Part shown: piece by piece, positions 5,165-13,171 of the stretch
Layout: every line of letters begins with the position of its first letter
Position numbering within the stretch: the stretch's first letter is position 1
The notes under the pieces: generated by a model
The model's database searches: none
Told to the model about the DNA's origin: nothing
The model's input: only the letters and a program-made list of their open reading frames with translations
Made by a program: the position numbers and the translations under genes
Virus record (IMG/VR): IMGVR_UViG_3300042197_004513
Coordinates: 1 to 21,312 of that record
Origin: a virus
Reading direction: 5' to 3' (one strand)
DNA: 21,312 nucleotides

Positions 5165-6031
5165 ATGATTAGTTTTCTTGAATACCTTTCTGAAGCCACT
5201 AAAAACAATGATGCACCAATCAAAATTGTTGCATTTCAAGGTAGCCCACGAACAAAAGATTCTTGTTCTGGTGGTGATAGCAAAACAGCTTTTCTTATGA
5301 ACAAAGCAATACAATCACTTTCCAAAGAAGTTAAGATTGATGTTATTGACCTCAAAGTCATGGACAATGAACCACAAATCCGTCCATGCAAAGGATGCAT
5401 TGGAACAAGCAATGGTTTTCATTGCCATTACAAATGTGATTGCTATGACAAAAATGATGGAACAAATGACCTCATGCACGAAAAAGATGTTTATGGTAAA
5501 TTAGAAAAAGCTGATGGATTTGTTGTTTTTACACCTGTTCATTGGTATGCACCATCATCCCAAGTCAAAGCTCTTTTTGATAGGCTTGTTTGTGTTAATT
5601 TAACTCTTAGCCGTGATGATGCTAAAAAACTTTATGGCAAGGATGTCAAAGACCCTAAGAAAACAATTCAAGCAGAAAAGTCTGGAAAGTATCGTGATTT
5701 GCTCAAAAACCATTATGAGGGAAAAGTTGCTGCCTTTTTTATTCATGGAGATGATGGTGCAGATGATTATGTTAACAGAAAAATGCCACTAAGCATGGCA
5801 GATATGAAAACAGAAGATTGTTGCACTCCAAAAGAAGCGATCATGCCTCTAGTTAATCAATGCCGATATTCTGGCATTTTTGTGCCTGAAAATTGCATAG
5901 AGGGCATTGTTTTTGGTTACAAGGAAAAGTATAGCCAAAATAACATTGATGTTCGTAAAAGCCAATTAATCGAAAAAGGAATCAAACTTATAAACAACTT
6001 GGTTGATGAAATTAAAAAGCGAAAAAACTAA
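5165..6031 (+). CDS. Flavodoxin-fold NAD(P)H/FMN oxidoreductase with T4 internal-protein-like N-terminus
   Basis: Residues 20-141 are typical of the NADPH-dependent FMN reductase / iron-sulfur flavoprotein superfamily. The phosphate-binding motif is GSPR at 26-29. There is a Cys cluster at 75-93 (CKGCIGTSNG, then CHYKCDC), and the segment ADGFVVFTPVHWYAPSSQVK leads into ALFDRL. The Cys cluster resembles that of iron-sulfur flavoproteins, so an Fe-S site is possible. The remaining 150 residues extend the flavodoxin fold with an insertion. The N-terminus, MISFLEYLSEATKN, precedes the domain and matches the pattern of T4 internal-protein capsid-targeting sequences (MKTYQEFIAEA type), with LSE before A as a fit to the prohead-protease cleavage rule. 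The ribosome-binding site is AGGAAAAA. Confidence 0.85.
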   Translation: MISFLEYLSEATKNNDAPIKIVAFQGSPRTKDSCSGGDSKTAFLMNKAIQSLSKEVKIDVIDLKVMDNEPQIRPCKGCIGTSNGFHCHYKCDCYDKNDGTNDLMHEKDVYGKLEKADGFVVFTPVHWYAPSSQVKALFDRLVCVNLTLSRDDAKKLYGKDVKDPKKTIQAEKSGKYRDLLKNHYEGKVAAFFIHGDDGADDYVNRKMPLSMADMKTEDCCTPKEAIMPLVNQCRYSGIFVPENCIEGIVFGYKEKYSQNNIDVRKSQLIEKGIKLINNLVDEIKKRKN

Positions 6032-6039
6032 TTTACATT

Positions 6040-6756
6040 ATGAAAATTTCAATGGTTATATGTCGTTTCAAAGAAGACTTGAGTTGGATACAAAACTTAC
6101 CAAAAGAAATTAATTTTATTGTTTTCAATAAAAACAAAGATGATATAGCAGTAGAAAATGCAACTGTTTACAATAAGTGCCAAAATATAGGTCGAGAATC
6201 AGAAGTTTATTTGCGATATATTTTGCAAGAATACAATAATTTGCCTGATATTATCATTTTCAGTCAAGGATATCCACAAGAACACAATAGAAACTTCAAT
6301 CACCTTGTTTACAAAATGGCAAAAGAAGGATTAGATAAAGACTTTTTTGTTCTTTCGAGTTATTGGCAAGACAATCAGTTCCCTCATCCAGACATTGTAA
6401 GATCGTATGAGGGAAATGCAAATTACATTGAAACTGCAAGCAGATATACTCTTTGTCCTCTAAAACATTGGGATGATGGCATTAGAGGAATTTATCATGA
6501 CTACTTTAGATTGCATTCAGAATTGAAAGCTGGAGATGACATTATCAATCACTTCTGTAAATTGATAGGACTGGAAGATAAGGAATTTGGTAGCAATCCT
6601 TTCTTTCAATTTGGATATTCTGGTATTTTTGCTGTTAAAAAAGAAGCTATTCTAAAACATCCAATCAACTTTTATTTCAACTGTTATAGCTTAAATAACA
6701 GAAATGACACTTATGGGTATTTCTTTGAAAGAACTTGGATGAAAATGTTTAGTTAA
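6040..6756 (+). CDS. DUF3431-type protein, probable glycan-modifying enzyme
   Basis: The 238-residue protein has the landmarks I associate with DUF3431: an opening strand with RFKEDLSWI, a YNK...NIGRESEVYLRYIL block at about residues 44-65, and DIIIFSQGYPQEHN at about 70-85. A C-terminal FGYSGIFAVKKEAILKHP follows, then FFERTW. Members occur in fungi, bacteria and large viruses next to glycosyltransferases and have a GT-A-like look, but their activity is not established. It follows the flavoprotein gene by 8 bp with no clear ribosome-binding site and opens the glycan island. Confidence 0.75.
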   Translation: MKISMVICRFKEDLSWIQNLPKEINFIVFNKNKDDIAVENATVYNKCQNIGRESEVYLRYILQEYNNLPDIIIFSQGYPQEHNRNFNHLVYKMAKEGLDKDFFVLSSYWQDNQFPHPDIVRSYEGNANYIETASRYTLCPLKHWDDGIRGIYHDYFRLHSELKAGDDIINHFCKLIGLEDKEFGSNPFFQFGYSGIFAVKKEAILKHPINFYFNCYSLNNRNDTYGYFFERTWMKMFS

Positions 6757-6761
6757 AAATA

Positions 6762-7616
6762 TTATGATTGATAACTAAATTTCTGTATAAATGAATCTAT
6801 GTAATCTTTAATTTCAATTTTTGGTTCCCAATCAATATATTTTTTTGTAGTAGCAATATTTGCTAATGTACAGTTACCTTCTCCCTTTCTCGCAGGTAAA
6901 TTTTTTATTTTTTTAATTTTAAACATATGTGCTATTTCGTTTATTGAGTAATTTCTGCCAAAGCCCAAATCAATTATTTCCTTAATGTTTAATTTAATGG
7001 TGCTATATAATCCTTCGCAAATATCATCAACATGAGTGAAATCTCGCCTCTGATTTCCAGAGCCATATATTATCACTTCATCATGATCAATAAAAGATTT
7101 TTCAATTAGCCCAATAAAACAAGCTTTTTCTCCATGTCTCAAATGATTGTTACCATAGACATTAAAAAGTCTTGCTGTTGTGATAGGTAGATCAAATGTT
7201 TCTTGGTACATTCGACAAGCTGATTCTGCTAAATATTTTGAGCAACTGTATGGGTTTAGATAGGAAGATGAATCGCAAGAACTAGATGAAATAAAAGATA
7301 AACTACAATTATTTTTACGACATGCGTCCAGTATTGAAATTGTTCCTTGTGTATTTACTAAGAAAAAATCTTTTGGGTTTTTAAAACTCATGCCAATTCT
7401 TGGCAAAGCAGCTAAATGAAAAACATGATTAAACCCAATTAAATCATTTGGTTCAATTTTTAAAATATCTTTTTCAATAATTTTTATTGACTGAGATAAT
7501 GTGAATTCTTGTTTAACATCACAATCCAGAGCAGTTACATTATGTTCTTTGTTTTTGAGAAAGTTGCAAAGGTTACTGCCTATATAACCACAACCTCCCG
7601 TTACAAGTATATTCAA
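6762..7616 (-). CDS. NAD-dependent sugar epimerase/dehydratase (extended SDR)
   Basis: This is a full extended short-chain dehydrogenase of 284 residues. The Rossmann motif GGCGYIG sits at residues 7-13, LAA follows at 68-70, and the catalytic serines are in the run FISSSS (around 108-113). The YxxxK pair is Y123/K127 (YSCSKYLAE). The substrate-side segment ARLFNVYGNN is followed by YGSGNQRRDFTHVDD (184-198), as in UDP-glucose 4-epimerases and related nucleotide-sugar epimerases. The exact sugar is not decidable. The start is TTG at 7616, chosen because an AGGAG ribosome-binding site precedes it with 7-nt spacing and the Rossmann strand begins immediately. It likely provides a nucleotide sugar for the neighbouring transferases. 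Confidence 0.9.
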   Translation of the reverse strand: MNILVTGGCGYIGSNLCNFLKNKEHNVTALDCDVKQEFTLSQSIKIIEKDILKIEPNDLIGFNHVFHLAALPRIGMSFKNPKDFFLVNTQGTISILDACRKNNCSLSFISSSSCDSSSYLNPYSCSKYLAESACRMYQETFDLPITTARLFNVYGNNHLRHGEKACFIGLIEKSFIDHDEVIIYGSGNQRRDFTHVDDICEGLYSTIKLNIKEIIDLGFGRNYSINEIAHMFKIKKIKNLPARKGEGNCTLANIATTKKYIDWEPKIEIKDYIDSFIQKFSYQS

Positions 7617-7636
7617 ATTTTATCTCCTATATTTAC

Positions 7637-8383
7637 ATGAGTTTTTCAAATAATGTTTGTAGTCTGTGGATAGGTAATTTACTTACTGATCTTGAAAAAT
7701 TATGTATAAATTCTTTTCTTCATCATGGTTACAAATTTAATTTGTATTCATATGAAAACATATTGAATATACCTACAGGAACAAATTTAATTGATGCAAA
7801 TAAAATAATTGATAAATCAAATGTTTTTTCTTATAAAACAGAAATTGGCAAAGGAAGTTTTTCCGCATTTTCAAATCTTTTTCGTTACAAAGTTTTGTAT
7901 GAATTAGGAGGAGTTTGGACTGATATGGATGTTGTTTGCCTTTCTCGTTTTGATGATATCAAAGAAATCGCAATCGCATCAGAAAAGAAATTTGATGGTA
8001 GTCAAAAGCCCACAAGTTGTTTTTTAAAATTTCCTGCTAAAAGTGATTTTCTTGAATTCTGCATAAATGAGTGTGTGGGGAAAAATTTAGAGATATTGAA
8101 GTGGGGAGAAATTGGCCCTGATCTTGTTGAAAAGTCAGTTAAGCGTTTCTCGCTCGATAATTTTGTTTTAGATCATTCATTTGCATGTCCTATCCAGCAT
8201 TGGAATTCTCAATTGTTTTTTGAAGACTTTGATTTTGTTTTTCCTAAGAAAACATGCCTGCTTCATTTATGGAATGAGATTTGGAGAAGAAGAGGATATC
8301 AGAAAAATTTTAAATATAAAAAAAATTGTTTGTATGAGATTTTAAAAGATAAATATTTAAGAAAAAAAATAATTATGTTATAG
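7637..8383 (+). CDS. Glycosyltransferase, DXD sugar-binding (GT32/capsular type)
   Basis: The 248-residue protein shows the signature of the sugar-binding-DXD glycosyltransferase family: an opening SLWIGNLLTDLEKLCINSF, then the diagnostic block FRYKVLYELGGVWTDMDVV with the metal-binding D96-x-D98. The C-terminal part has a W-x-x-H/Q arrangement (CPIQHWNSQLFF) and ends in a Lys-rich tail. Family members transfer a hexose from a nucleotide sugar, often in capsule or surface glycan synthesis. It is divergent from the epimerase gene with a 20-bp spacer. Its stop codon overlaps the end of the frameshifted methyltransferase on the opposite strand. Confidence 0.85.
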   Translation: MSFSNNVCSLWIGNLLTDLEKLCINSFLHHGYKFNLYSYENILNIPTGTNLIDANKIIDKSNVFSYKTEIGKGSFSAFSNLFRYKVLYELGGVWTDMDVVCLSRFDDIKEIAIASEKKFDGSQKPTSCFLKFPAKSDFLEFCINECVGKNLEILKWGEIGPDLVEKSVKRFSLDNFVLDHSFACPIQHWNSQLFFEDFDFVFPKKTCLLHLWNEIWRRRGYQKNFKYKKNCLYEILKDKYLRKKIIML

Positions 8384-8916
8384 TAATTTTATATGTTTGG
8401 GCTTTAACAAAAACAAATATTCTTTTATCCAAATTTTTTCATAAAGGCCTTTTTCAATTGATTTAAAAACCGCATTTTCTACACCATCAAGATGCATATC
8501 ATCTCCCAAAATCAAACCATCTGGTTTAGAATATGATGACACAATTTCAAATCGTTCAAAACAAATTCGTATTTATGACAAGCATCTAAATAAATAAAAT
8601 CTACTGTAAAATCCTTGAAATAACTTCTGACCTTTGATGATTTATCTTTTATTGTAAAAACTCTGTCACCAAGATTGTATCTTTTAATATTGTTTTGAAA
8701 TATATGAATTGGATGTTTTGTCCATTTATCTAAGCAATATAAATTTATATTTTTATTGTTAGATAGCATTTCAATAGCAGACCGACCATTTAAACTACCT
8801 ATTTCCAGCAATATGTGATTTTTGTTGTAATTTTTTGTAATTTCTTTAAAGGTTTCATAATGTTCATCAACCATATAGACTGGGCCTAGATCATCAAATT
8901 TTCCTGTTTTTGCCAT
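8378..8916 (-). pseudogene. Class I SAM methyltransferase with a single-base frameshift
   Basis: The first 125 residues from the ATG at 8916 have the AdoMet fold: motif I LLEIGSLNGRSA (36-47), an acidic LD at 62-63, and FIYLDACHKYEFVLNDLKL. That frame stops at 8512 after a nonsense-like tail. Reading one base back from about 8541, the same strand continues SSYSKPDGLILGDDMHLDGV, then ENAVFKSIEKGLYEK, to a stop at 8378-8380. This is just what this methyltransferase family (Methyltransf_24 type) has next. Adding one base (for example TG to TGG, giving LKLWSSYSKPDG) restores a 179-residue protein. It may be a real mutation, a programmed shift or an assembly error. The substrate is probably a sugar in this context. 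Confidence 0.8.
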
Positions 8917-8928
8917 AAATTATATATT

Positions 8929-9627
8929 ATGAAAATACCATTGGTAGTTGTATATTTTGATGAAAAACTTGATAAATCAAGAAAACATCATGAGGTAACA
9001 AATAAACTGATAAAACTATGGACTAGATTTTATAAAAAAAGCTTTCAAAACTTTCATCCAATGATGCTTCTAGATGTAAATACAGAAATTCCAAAAGATT
9101 GGCCTTATGATTGCATTAGAGTTGCTGATTCTGAACCCCCTTATAGATTTGATGTTTTGCATAAAGTCGGATGGATTAAATCGCAAGCATATGATCTTGT
9201 TGGCAAATGCATAGTTTGTGATTTAGACTGTATCTTCATCAAAAAATTTGATTACGATTTTTTAGATGATTATTCTATTGCCATGCCCGTTGATATATCA
9301 AAAAGGAAGTATAAAGATTGGCCTGATATTCAAGAAGAACTTAACGCCGGTTTCATTTTTCAAAATTCAAAAGATATAAGAAAAAAATTTATCAATCTTT
9401 GGTCGTCTAGATCAGATTACTCAAATATTACATATTTTGATGAAATAATATTTTCTTCAATTTTATTTGAACTTCAAGGAAAAGTTCTAGATAGTTCTTT
9501 TAATGTAAGTTGGGAATACGATGATGATGCACAACTATACAAAAAATTAATTGATAAAAATTCAAAAATATTACATTTTCATGGTAAAAGAAAAGAATTA
9601 ATTTATAAATCTTTACAAATAATTTAA
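8929..9627 (+). CDS. Putative GT-A glycosyltransferase (DLD motif)
   Basis: The 232-residue protein has a GT-A layout. An N-terminal strand (IPLVVVYF) is followed by conserved basic/aromatic residues and a metal-binding-like CDLDCIF at 97-103 after a hydrophobic strand. An acceptor-side ELNAGFIFQNS and a C-terminal ILHFHGKRK, whose His could complete the metal site, come after. This order (DxD, NAG-F/V-I, H-x-H-G) recurs in nucleotide-diphospho-sugar transferases of large phages and viruses. Donor and acceptor are unknown. It lies 12 bp from the divergent methyltransferase start and 7 bp before the next glycosyltransferase. Confidence 0.75.
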   Translation: MKIPLVVVYFDEKLDKSRKHHEVTNKLIKLWTRFYKKSFQNFHPMMLLDVNTEIPKDWPYDCIRVADSEPPYRFDVLHKVGWIKSQAYDLVGKCIVCDLDCIFIKKFDYDFLDDYSIAMPVDISKRKYKDWPDIQEELNAGFIFQNSKDIRKKFINLWSSRSDYSNITYFDEIIFSSILFELQGKVLDSSFNVSWEYDDDAQLYKKLIDKNSKILHFHGKRKELIYKSLQII

Positions 9628-9634
9628 GGCGCTT

Positions 9635-10321
9635 ATGGTAGTTGTTACAGGATCAAATCATATTTATAAAAAAATATTGAATTTATGTATTCGCTCTATA
9701 AAGAAACTAGAATATAGATATGTTGTTTATGATTTGGGCAATCTTAAATATGGAAAAAATTTTTTTGTAGACAACGAATCATTTCAAAAATATGGATTCT
9801 ATTGTAAACCATTTGATTTTTATCATTCAACTTGTTTGCATAAACCAAAACTAATATTGGATGCGTTAAACTCTAAACAAGAAAATTTAATTTATATCGA
9901 TTCTGATGTAATGTTACAAAAAAAAATTGATGATGTTTTCTACGAGGATTTTGATATAGCGGTTACGGTTAGAAGATCATGTGAAAATGAAAATGAACCA
10001 GTAGTTGAAAATAAAAAAATTATGGGATCAATAAATGCAGGCGTTATATTCATAAAGCCAACCAAAGCATCTTTTGATTTTATTCTGAAATGGATTGTTT
10101 TAACTGAATCATTACAAAATGACCAATGGGCACTTAATGAAATGATATCAAATGTAAAAAGAAATTGTGTTGTTGTTATAAATGGTGTAAGAATTTTGTG
10201 TTTAGAAACTGATTGTTATAATTTTTACTACTTCAATGAAGCCATCAGTAAAAATACAAAAATAATTCATTATAAAAACAAACAATTCAATCAGTTGTTA
10301 AAGCATAATTTGGTAATTTAA
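9635..10321 (+). CDS. Putative GT-A glycosyltransferase (DSD motif, GT8-like layout)
   Basis: The 228-residue protein has a strand plus DXD motif NLIYIDSDVML (D89-x-D91), then SINAGVIFIKPTK, NDQWALNEMI and a C-terminal IIHYKNKQF. This series (DSD, NAGV, DQ-x-x-LN, HY/HF-x-x-K) is the usual order in GT8-like and related retaining transferases. An AAGG ribosome-binding site lies close to the ATG. It is the second of three consecutive plus-strand genes ending with the inositol-oxygenase-like gene and is probably cotranscribed with them. Substrate unknown. Confidence 0.8.
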   Translation: MVVVTGSNHIYKKILNLCIRSIKKLEYRYVVYDLGNLKYGKNFFVDNESFQKYGFYCKPFDFYHSTCLHKPKLILDALNSKQENLIYIDSDVMLQKKIDDVFYEDFDIAVTVRRSCENENEPVVENKKIMGSINAGVIFIKPTKASFDFILKWIVLTESLQNDQWALNEMISNVKRNCVVVINGVRILCLETDCYNFYYFNEAISKNTKIIHYKNKQFNQLLKHNLVI

Positions 10322-10323
10322 TC

Positions 10324-10995
10324 ATGATGAAGTTCAATGTTCAACCTAAAAATAAATTTGATTTGTTGGCAAAACAAATCAAAGAAAAGCACTTTTCTCA
10401 AACAATTGATGATGTTATTTTTTTGAACAATAAATATAAAAATCCTATTTTTGGCAAATTAAAGTTATGGGACTTATTTCAGAAATTGAATTTTTGTATC
10501 GATCCAACTGATAAAATTTTATATCAAACAAACCAATTAATACATACCGCTCAGGTTTTAAAAAGTATGGAAATACAACAAATAACGGATGAAATGTTGT
10601 ATGTTACAGCAATATTGCATGATATAGGCAAGGTTTTGCTGCTTACAGAAGAAAATCCTTGCAATATTGTGTGTGATAATCAAATAATTGTCGCACACAC
10701 AAATAAATTGGGATTTGAAAATTGTTTTACAAATTGGAACCATGATGAAATAGCATATCAAAGATTGAAAGACTATATTCCAAAAGAATATTCATGGTTA
10801 ATCAGATACCACAGTATAAATATTGAAAAATCAAAATCATTTATGAATGAATATGATATTAAAATGTATCAAGAATTTTTACTGCCTTTTTCTAAGCATG
10901 ATAAAATGAGCAAGTCTCAAATCACGCCATCAATTAATTGGGATAAATATAGAAAAATGTGTGAGAAACATCTTCCAATAGAAATTATATTTTAG
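10324..10995 (+). CDS. Inositol oxygenase (MIOX)-like di-iron HD-domain protein
   Basis: The 223-residue protein follows MIOX from start to end. Its features in order are LKLWDLFQKLN, the helix IHTAQVLKS (H74), the HD motif LHDIGK (H99, D100, K103), the segment FTNWNHDEIAY (H140), and LIRYHSI (H163). NEYDIKMYQEFLLPFSKHDKMSKS (D193) follows, and the YRKMCEKHLP end matches the MIOX tail. All six metal ligands known from mammalian MIOX (four His and two Asp) appear to be present, as does the catalytic-site Lys. MIOX splits myo-inositol to glucuronate with O2. A different polyol or a PhnZ-like reaction is possible. An in-frame ATG at 10327 is an alternative start. It ends convergently with the next gene, overlapping by 4 bp. 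Confidence 0.8.
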   Translation: MMKFNVQPKNKFDLLAKQIKEKHFSQTIDDVIFLNNKYKNPIFGKLKLWDLFQKLNFCIDPTDKILYQTNQLIHTAQVLKSMEIQQITDEMLYVTAILHDIGKVLLLTEENPCNIVCDNQIIVAHTNKLGFENCFTNWNHDEIAYQRLKDYIPKEYSWLIRYHSINIEKSKSFMNEYDIKMYQEFLLPFSKHDKMSKSQITPSINWDKYRKMCEKHLPIEIIF

Positions 10996-11834
10996 ATTGA
11001 TACCTTTTTGCACCTATATAAGAAATCATCTAAATCTTTGCTATTTGCTATTGTATTTTTTTTTATGTTTGAGCCAAATTTTAAATTGATTCTAAATAAT
11101 ATCTTTTCTAATTCTTCTTCATTAATTTGATATTTTTCTATGTATTTATTTGCATTCCATATATTATGCAGACAAACTTCAAATTTATGTTTGTCATATG
11201 GATGAAACTGATGTAGTTCTAAAAGAGGAATAGGCCTTAGCAATTTGCTATTTTTCTTATAGACTTTCATAAAAAAGTCATAATCTGGATATCCCCATCC
11301 TTTAAACTCATTGCTAAATCCTCCTGCATTTAAAAATTCTTCTTTATGAAATCCAACCCCACCAGAGAATGGATTTTTTCTAGATAAAATAAAAGGATCA
11401 GAAATTCTAAAATCAGGACATAGATCGTTTTTGTATTTTTCCACATCTGTTAAAATTAATTTTAGTTCATTAATATTCATGTTTCTTTTAATTTGATATA
11501 AATCTGTCGCATAAACAAAAACACTTTCTTTCTGCAATATTTGCATACATATTTCAAAATATTTTTTTTGAACAACTCTGTCGCAATCAAAATAGAATAC
11601 AATTTCATTGGAAGATGATTGAACTCCTAAATTTATAACATCCGCCCAGCAGTAATATTTTGTTTTTCTTTCAACTTCAATTATTTTGAAATCATCAACA
11701 TTATGTAAAAGTTTTCCATCGACCAAAAGAATTTTTTCTGCTTCATAATATTCGCTTGCTTGTTTGAACAATTCAATTGAATTCCTAAGATATTCAATTC
11801 TATCATTTGAAAAAAGAACTATAATAGAGAACAT
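10992..11834 (-). CDS. Family 2/7C-like glycosyltransferase
   Basis: From the ATG at 11834 the protein is 280 residues and starts directly with the first GT-A strand (MFSIIVLFSNDR). A TTG further upstream at 11861 is in frame but adds a poor extension. The nucleotide-sugar part includes IVFYFDCDRVV (DxD at 83-85). The acceptor-side block FSGGVGFHKEEFLNAGGFSN followed by FKGWGYPDYDFF (157-188) is the GGF...GWG-x-(E/P)-D pattern of galactosyl/N-acetylgalactosaminyl transferases (GT7 C-terminal domain and GT27-like). The Glu usually found before Asp is a Pro-Asp here. The gene overlaps the preceding minus-strand gene by 16 bp and is probably coupled to it. Confidence 0.85.
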   Translation of the reverse strand: MFSIIVLFSNDRIEYLRNSIELFKQASEYYEAEKILLVDGKLLHNVDDFKIIEVERKTKYYCWADVINLGVQSSSNEIVFYFDCDRVVQKKYFEICMQILQKESVFVYATDLYQIKRNMNINELKLILTDVEKYKNDLCPDFRISDPFILSRKNPFSGGVGFHKEEFLNAGGFSNEFKGWGYPDYDFFMKVYKKNSKLLRPIPLLELHQFHPYDKHKFEVCLHNIWNANKYIEKYQINEEELEKILFRINLKFGSNIKKNTIANSKDLDDFLYRCKKVSI

Positions 11835-12538
11835 GATGCTTGCCTTAAGTATTTTTTCCAAAACTCATCCTTGCCTTTGTTTAGGCCAACAAAATGTACG
11901 CCACATGAACCTAGATTAAATTCTTCTGCCGTAACAAATATTTCGCTTGTATCGATTAATTCGCATTTGTATTTACTCATAATATGAGCTATCAATGTTT
12001 GTTCGCTAAAATGATCTTCCCATTTTATTTTAAATTTTTTGATATTATAATCAATTTCTTTTTCAAAATCATAATTTGGAGGAAGACATAATACACCTGT
12101 ATTTATGTTGAAATTATCCGGCACTAATTCTTCAAGGACACCATAATATGATCTTATAAAAGATTTTGTTAAAACAATGTCATTTGAACTTAGAAAGTTT
12201 ATGATTTTTTTTGGCAGCTTATACAATACAATATCGTTATCTAGTATTATTTCATGCGACTCTTTCCTTATTCTAGCTGGATATAATTTCCAAGCAGTTC
12301 CATATCTAGTTTCTGGTTTTAGTGTATCGTAAAGAAATGAATATGATTCCGCATCAATAACAATGTCAACTTTGGGAAGACTATCCATTTGGTTTTTCGT
12401 TAAATTGTTATAACATATCGCATATTCGCATGTGCAACCTAAAATTCCTTTCATTAATTCAACTGATTTTATCAAACAATCAAAGCCACAGTCAGAAACT
12501 GATCCTACTGTCCATCTAATTAATGGTTTTTGATGCAT
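11819..12538 (-). CDS. Putative glycosyltransferase (DND motif)
   Basis: The 239-residue protein begins with a short strand (LIRWTVGSVSDCG) and has a basic helix with TAWKLYPARIRK leading to EIILDNDIVLYK. The DND at 100-102 is placed like a GT-A DxD. Later come NINTGVLCLP and a segment HFSEQTLIAHI, like the DQ-x-L-N acceptor-side block. The end, CGVHFVGLNKGKDEFWKKYL, has the terminal H-F-x-G pattern. This layout supports a GT-A transferase of no assigned family. Its ATG and the ATG of the divergent gene share the hexamer ATGCAT. Confidence 0.7.
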   Translation of the reverse strand: MHQKPLIRWTVGSVSDCGFDCLIKSVELMKGILGCTCEYAICYNNLTKNQMDSLPKVDIVIDAESYSFLYDTLKPETRYGTAWKLYPARIRKESHEIILDNDIVLYKLPKKIINFLSSNDIVLTKSFIRSYYGVLEELVPDNFNINTGVLCLPPNYDFEKEIDYNIKKFKIKWEDHFSEQTLIAHIMSKYKCELIDTSEIFVTAEEFNLGSCGVHFVGLNKGKDEFWKKYLRQASCSLL

Positions 12539-13171
12539 AAATTATTTATGTGCCATCAAATCCTATTCGTTTTATACCATGATTCCATAGAAACTAAATT
12601 TCTAAATGAACCAAGTATAATTCCTATAAATTTAAACAAAATTAACATAGGAGAATATCAAACAAATCAATTAGCAGAATCAAGATTCTTTTTTTCCGAT
12701 ATAGCTGAGAATTATAATTCTGAATATGTTGGCATTTTTTCTTACAAACACAATAAAAAATTTCATAAATTAATGTGCCTTCAATCCCTACATCGTTTGC
12801 AATTTCAAAAAAATGTTATATGGGCACCTTATGTTGCATCTGAAGATTGGGCTTACAAAAGTGAAATTAGCCATTCTGGCATTATGAAGTATATTGAAGA
12901 ATTAGCCTTAATCAATAATTTTGAAATGAATAAAAAAAATGGCGTGTTTTGCAATAGTTTCTTATGTCATATGGATGAATACATAAAGTTTAAAAAATTT
13001 TTTGTTCGTAATTTTATGCATTTTTATAAAAAATATGGTTATGATATGGAATATTCTGGCGGCTTTAAAAACAGACATGCTAACTACTTTTACGAAAGAT
13101 TTGCCACAATTTATTTTTCAAATTCACAACTAATTGTAAAAAAGCTACCTTATAAAAAATTTTTTTTATGA
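12533..13171 (+). CDS. Putative glycosyltransferase-like protein (DUF4422-like features)
   Basis: The start is taken as the ATG at 12533; an ATG at 12548 is also possible, and neither has a clear ribosome-binding site. The protein has about 212 residues. The phrase NQLAESRFFFSDIAENYN followed by SEYVGIFSYK, near residues 40-75, and the late segment ANYFYERFATIYFSN recall the (N-x-L)-E-R...Y-x-G-x-x-Q/H-Y-R and ERL blocks of DUF4422 proteins, a glycosyltransferase-like group. I see no clear DxD. It is coupled to the next gene by ATGA. Function is not certain. Confidence 0.55.
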   Translation: MHKLFMCHQILFVLYHDSIETKFLNEPSIIPINLNKINIGEYQTNQLAESRFFFSDIAENYNSEYVGIFSYKHNKKFHKLMCLQSLHRLQFQKNVIWAPYVASEDWAYKSEISHSGIMKYIEELALINNFEMNKKNGVFCNSFLCHMDEYIKFKKFFVRNFMHFYKKYGYDMEYSGGFKNRHANYFYERFATIYFSNSQLIVKKLPYKKFFL

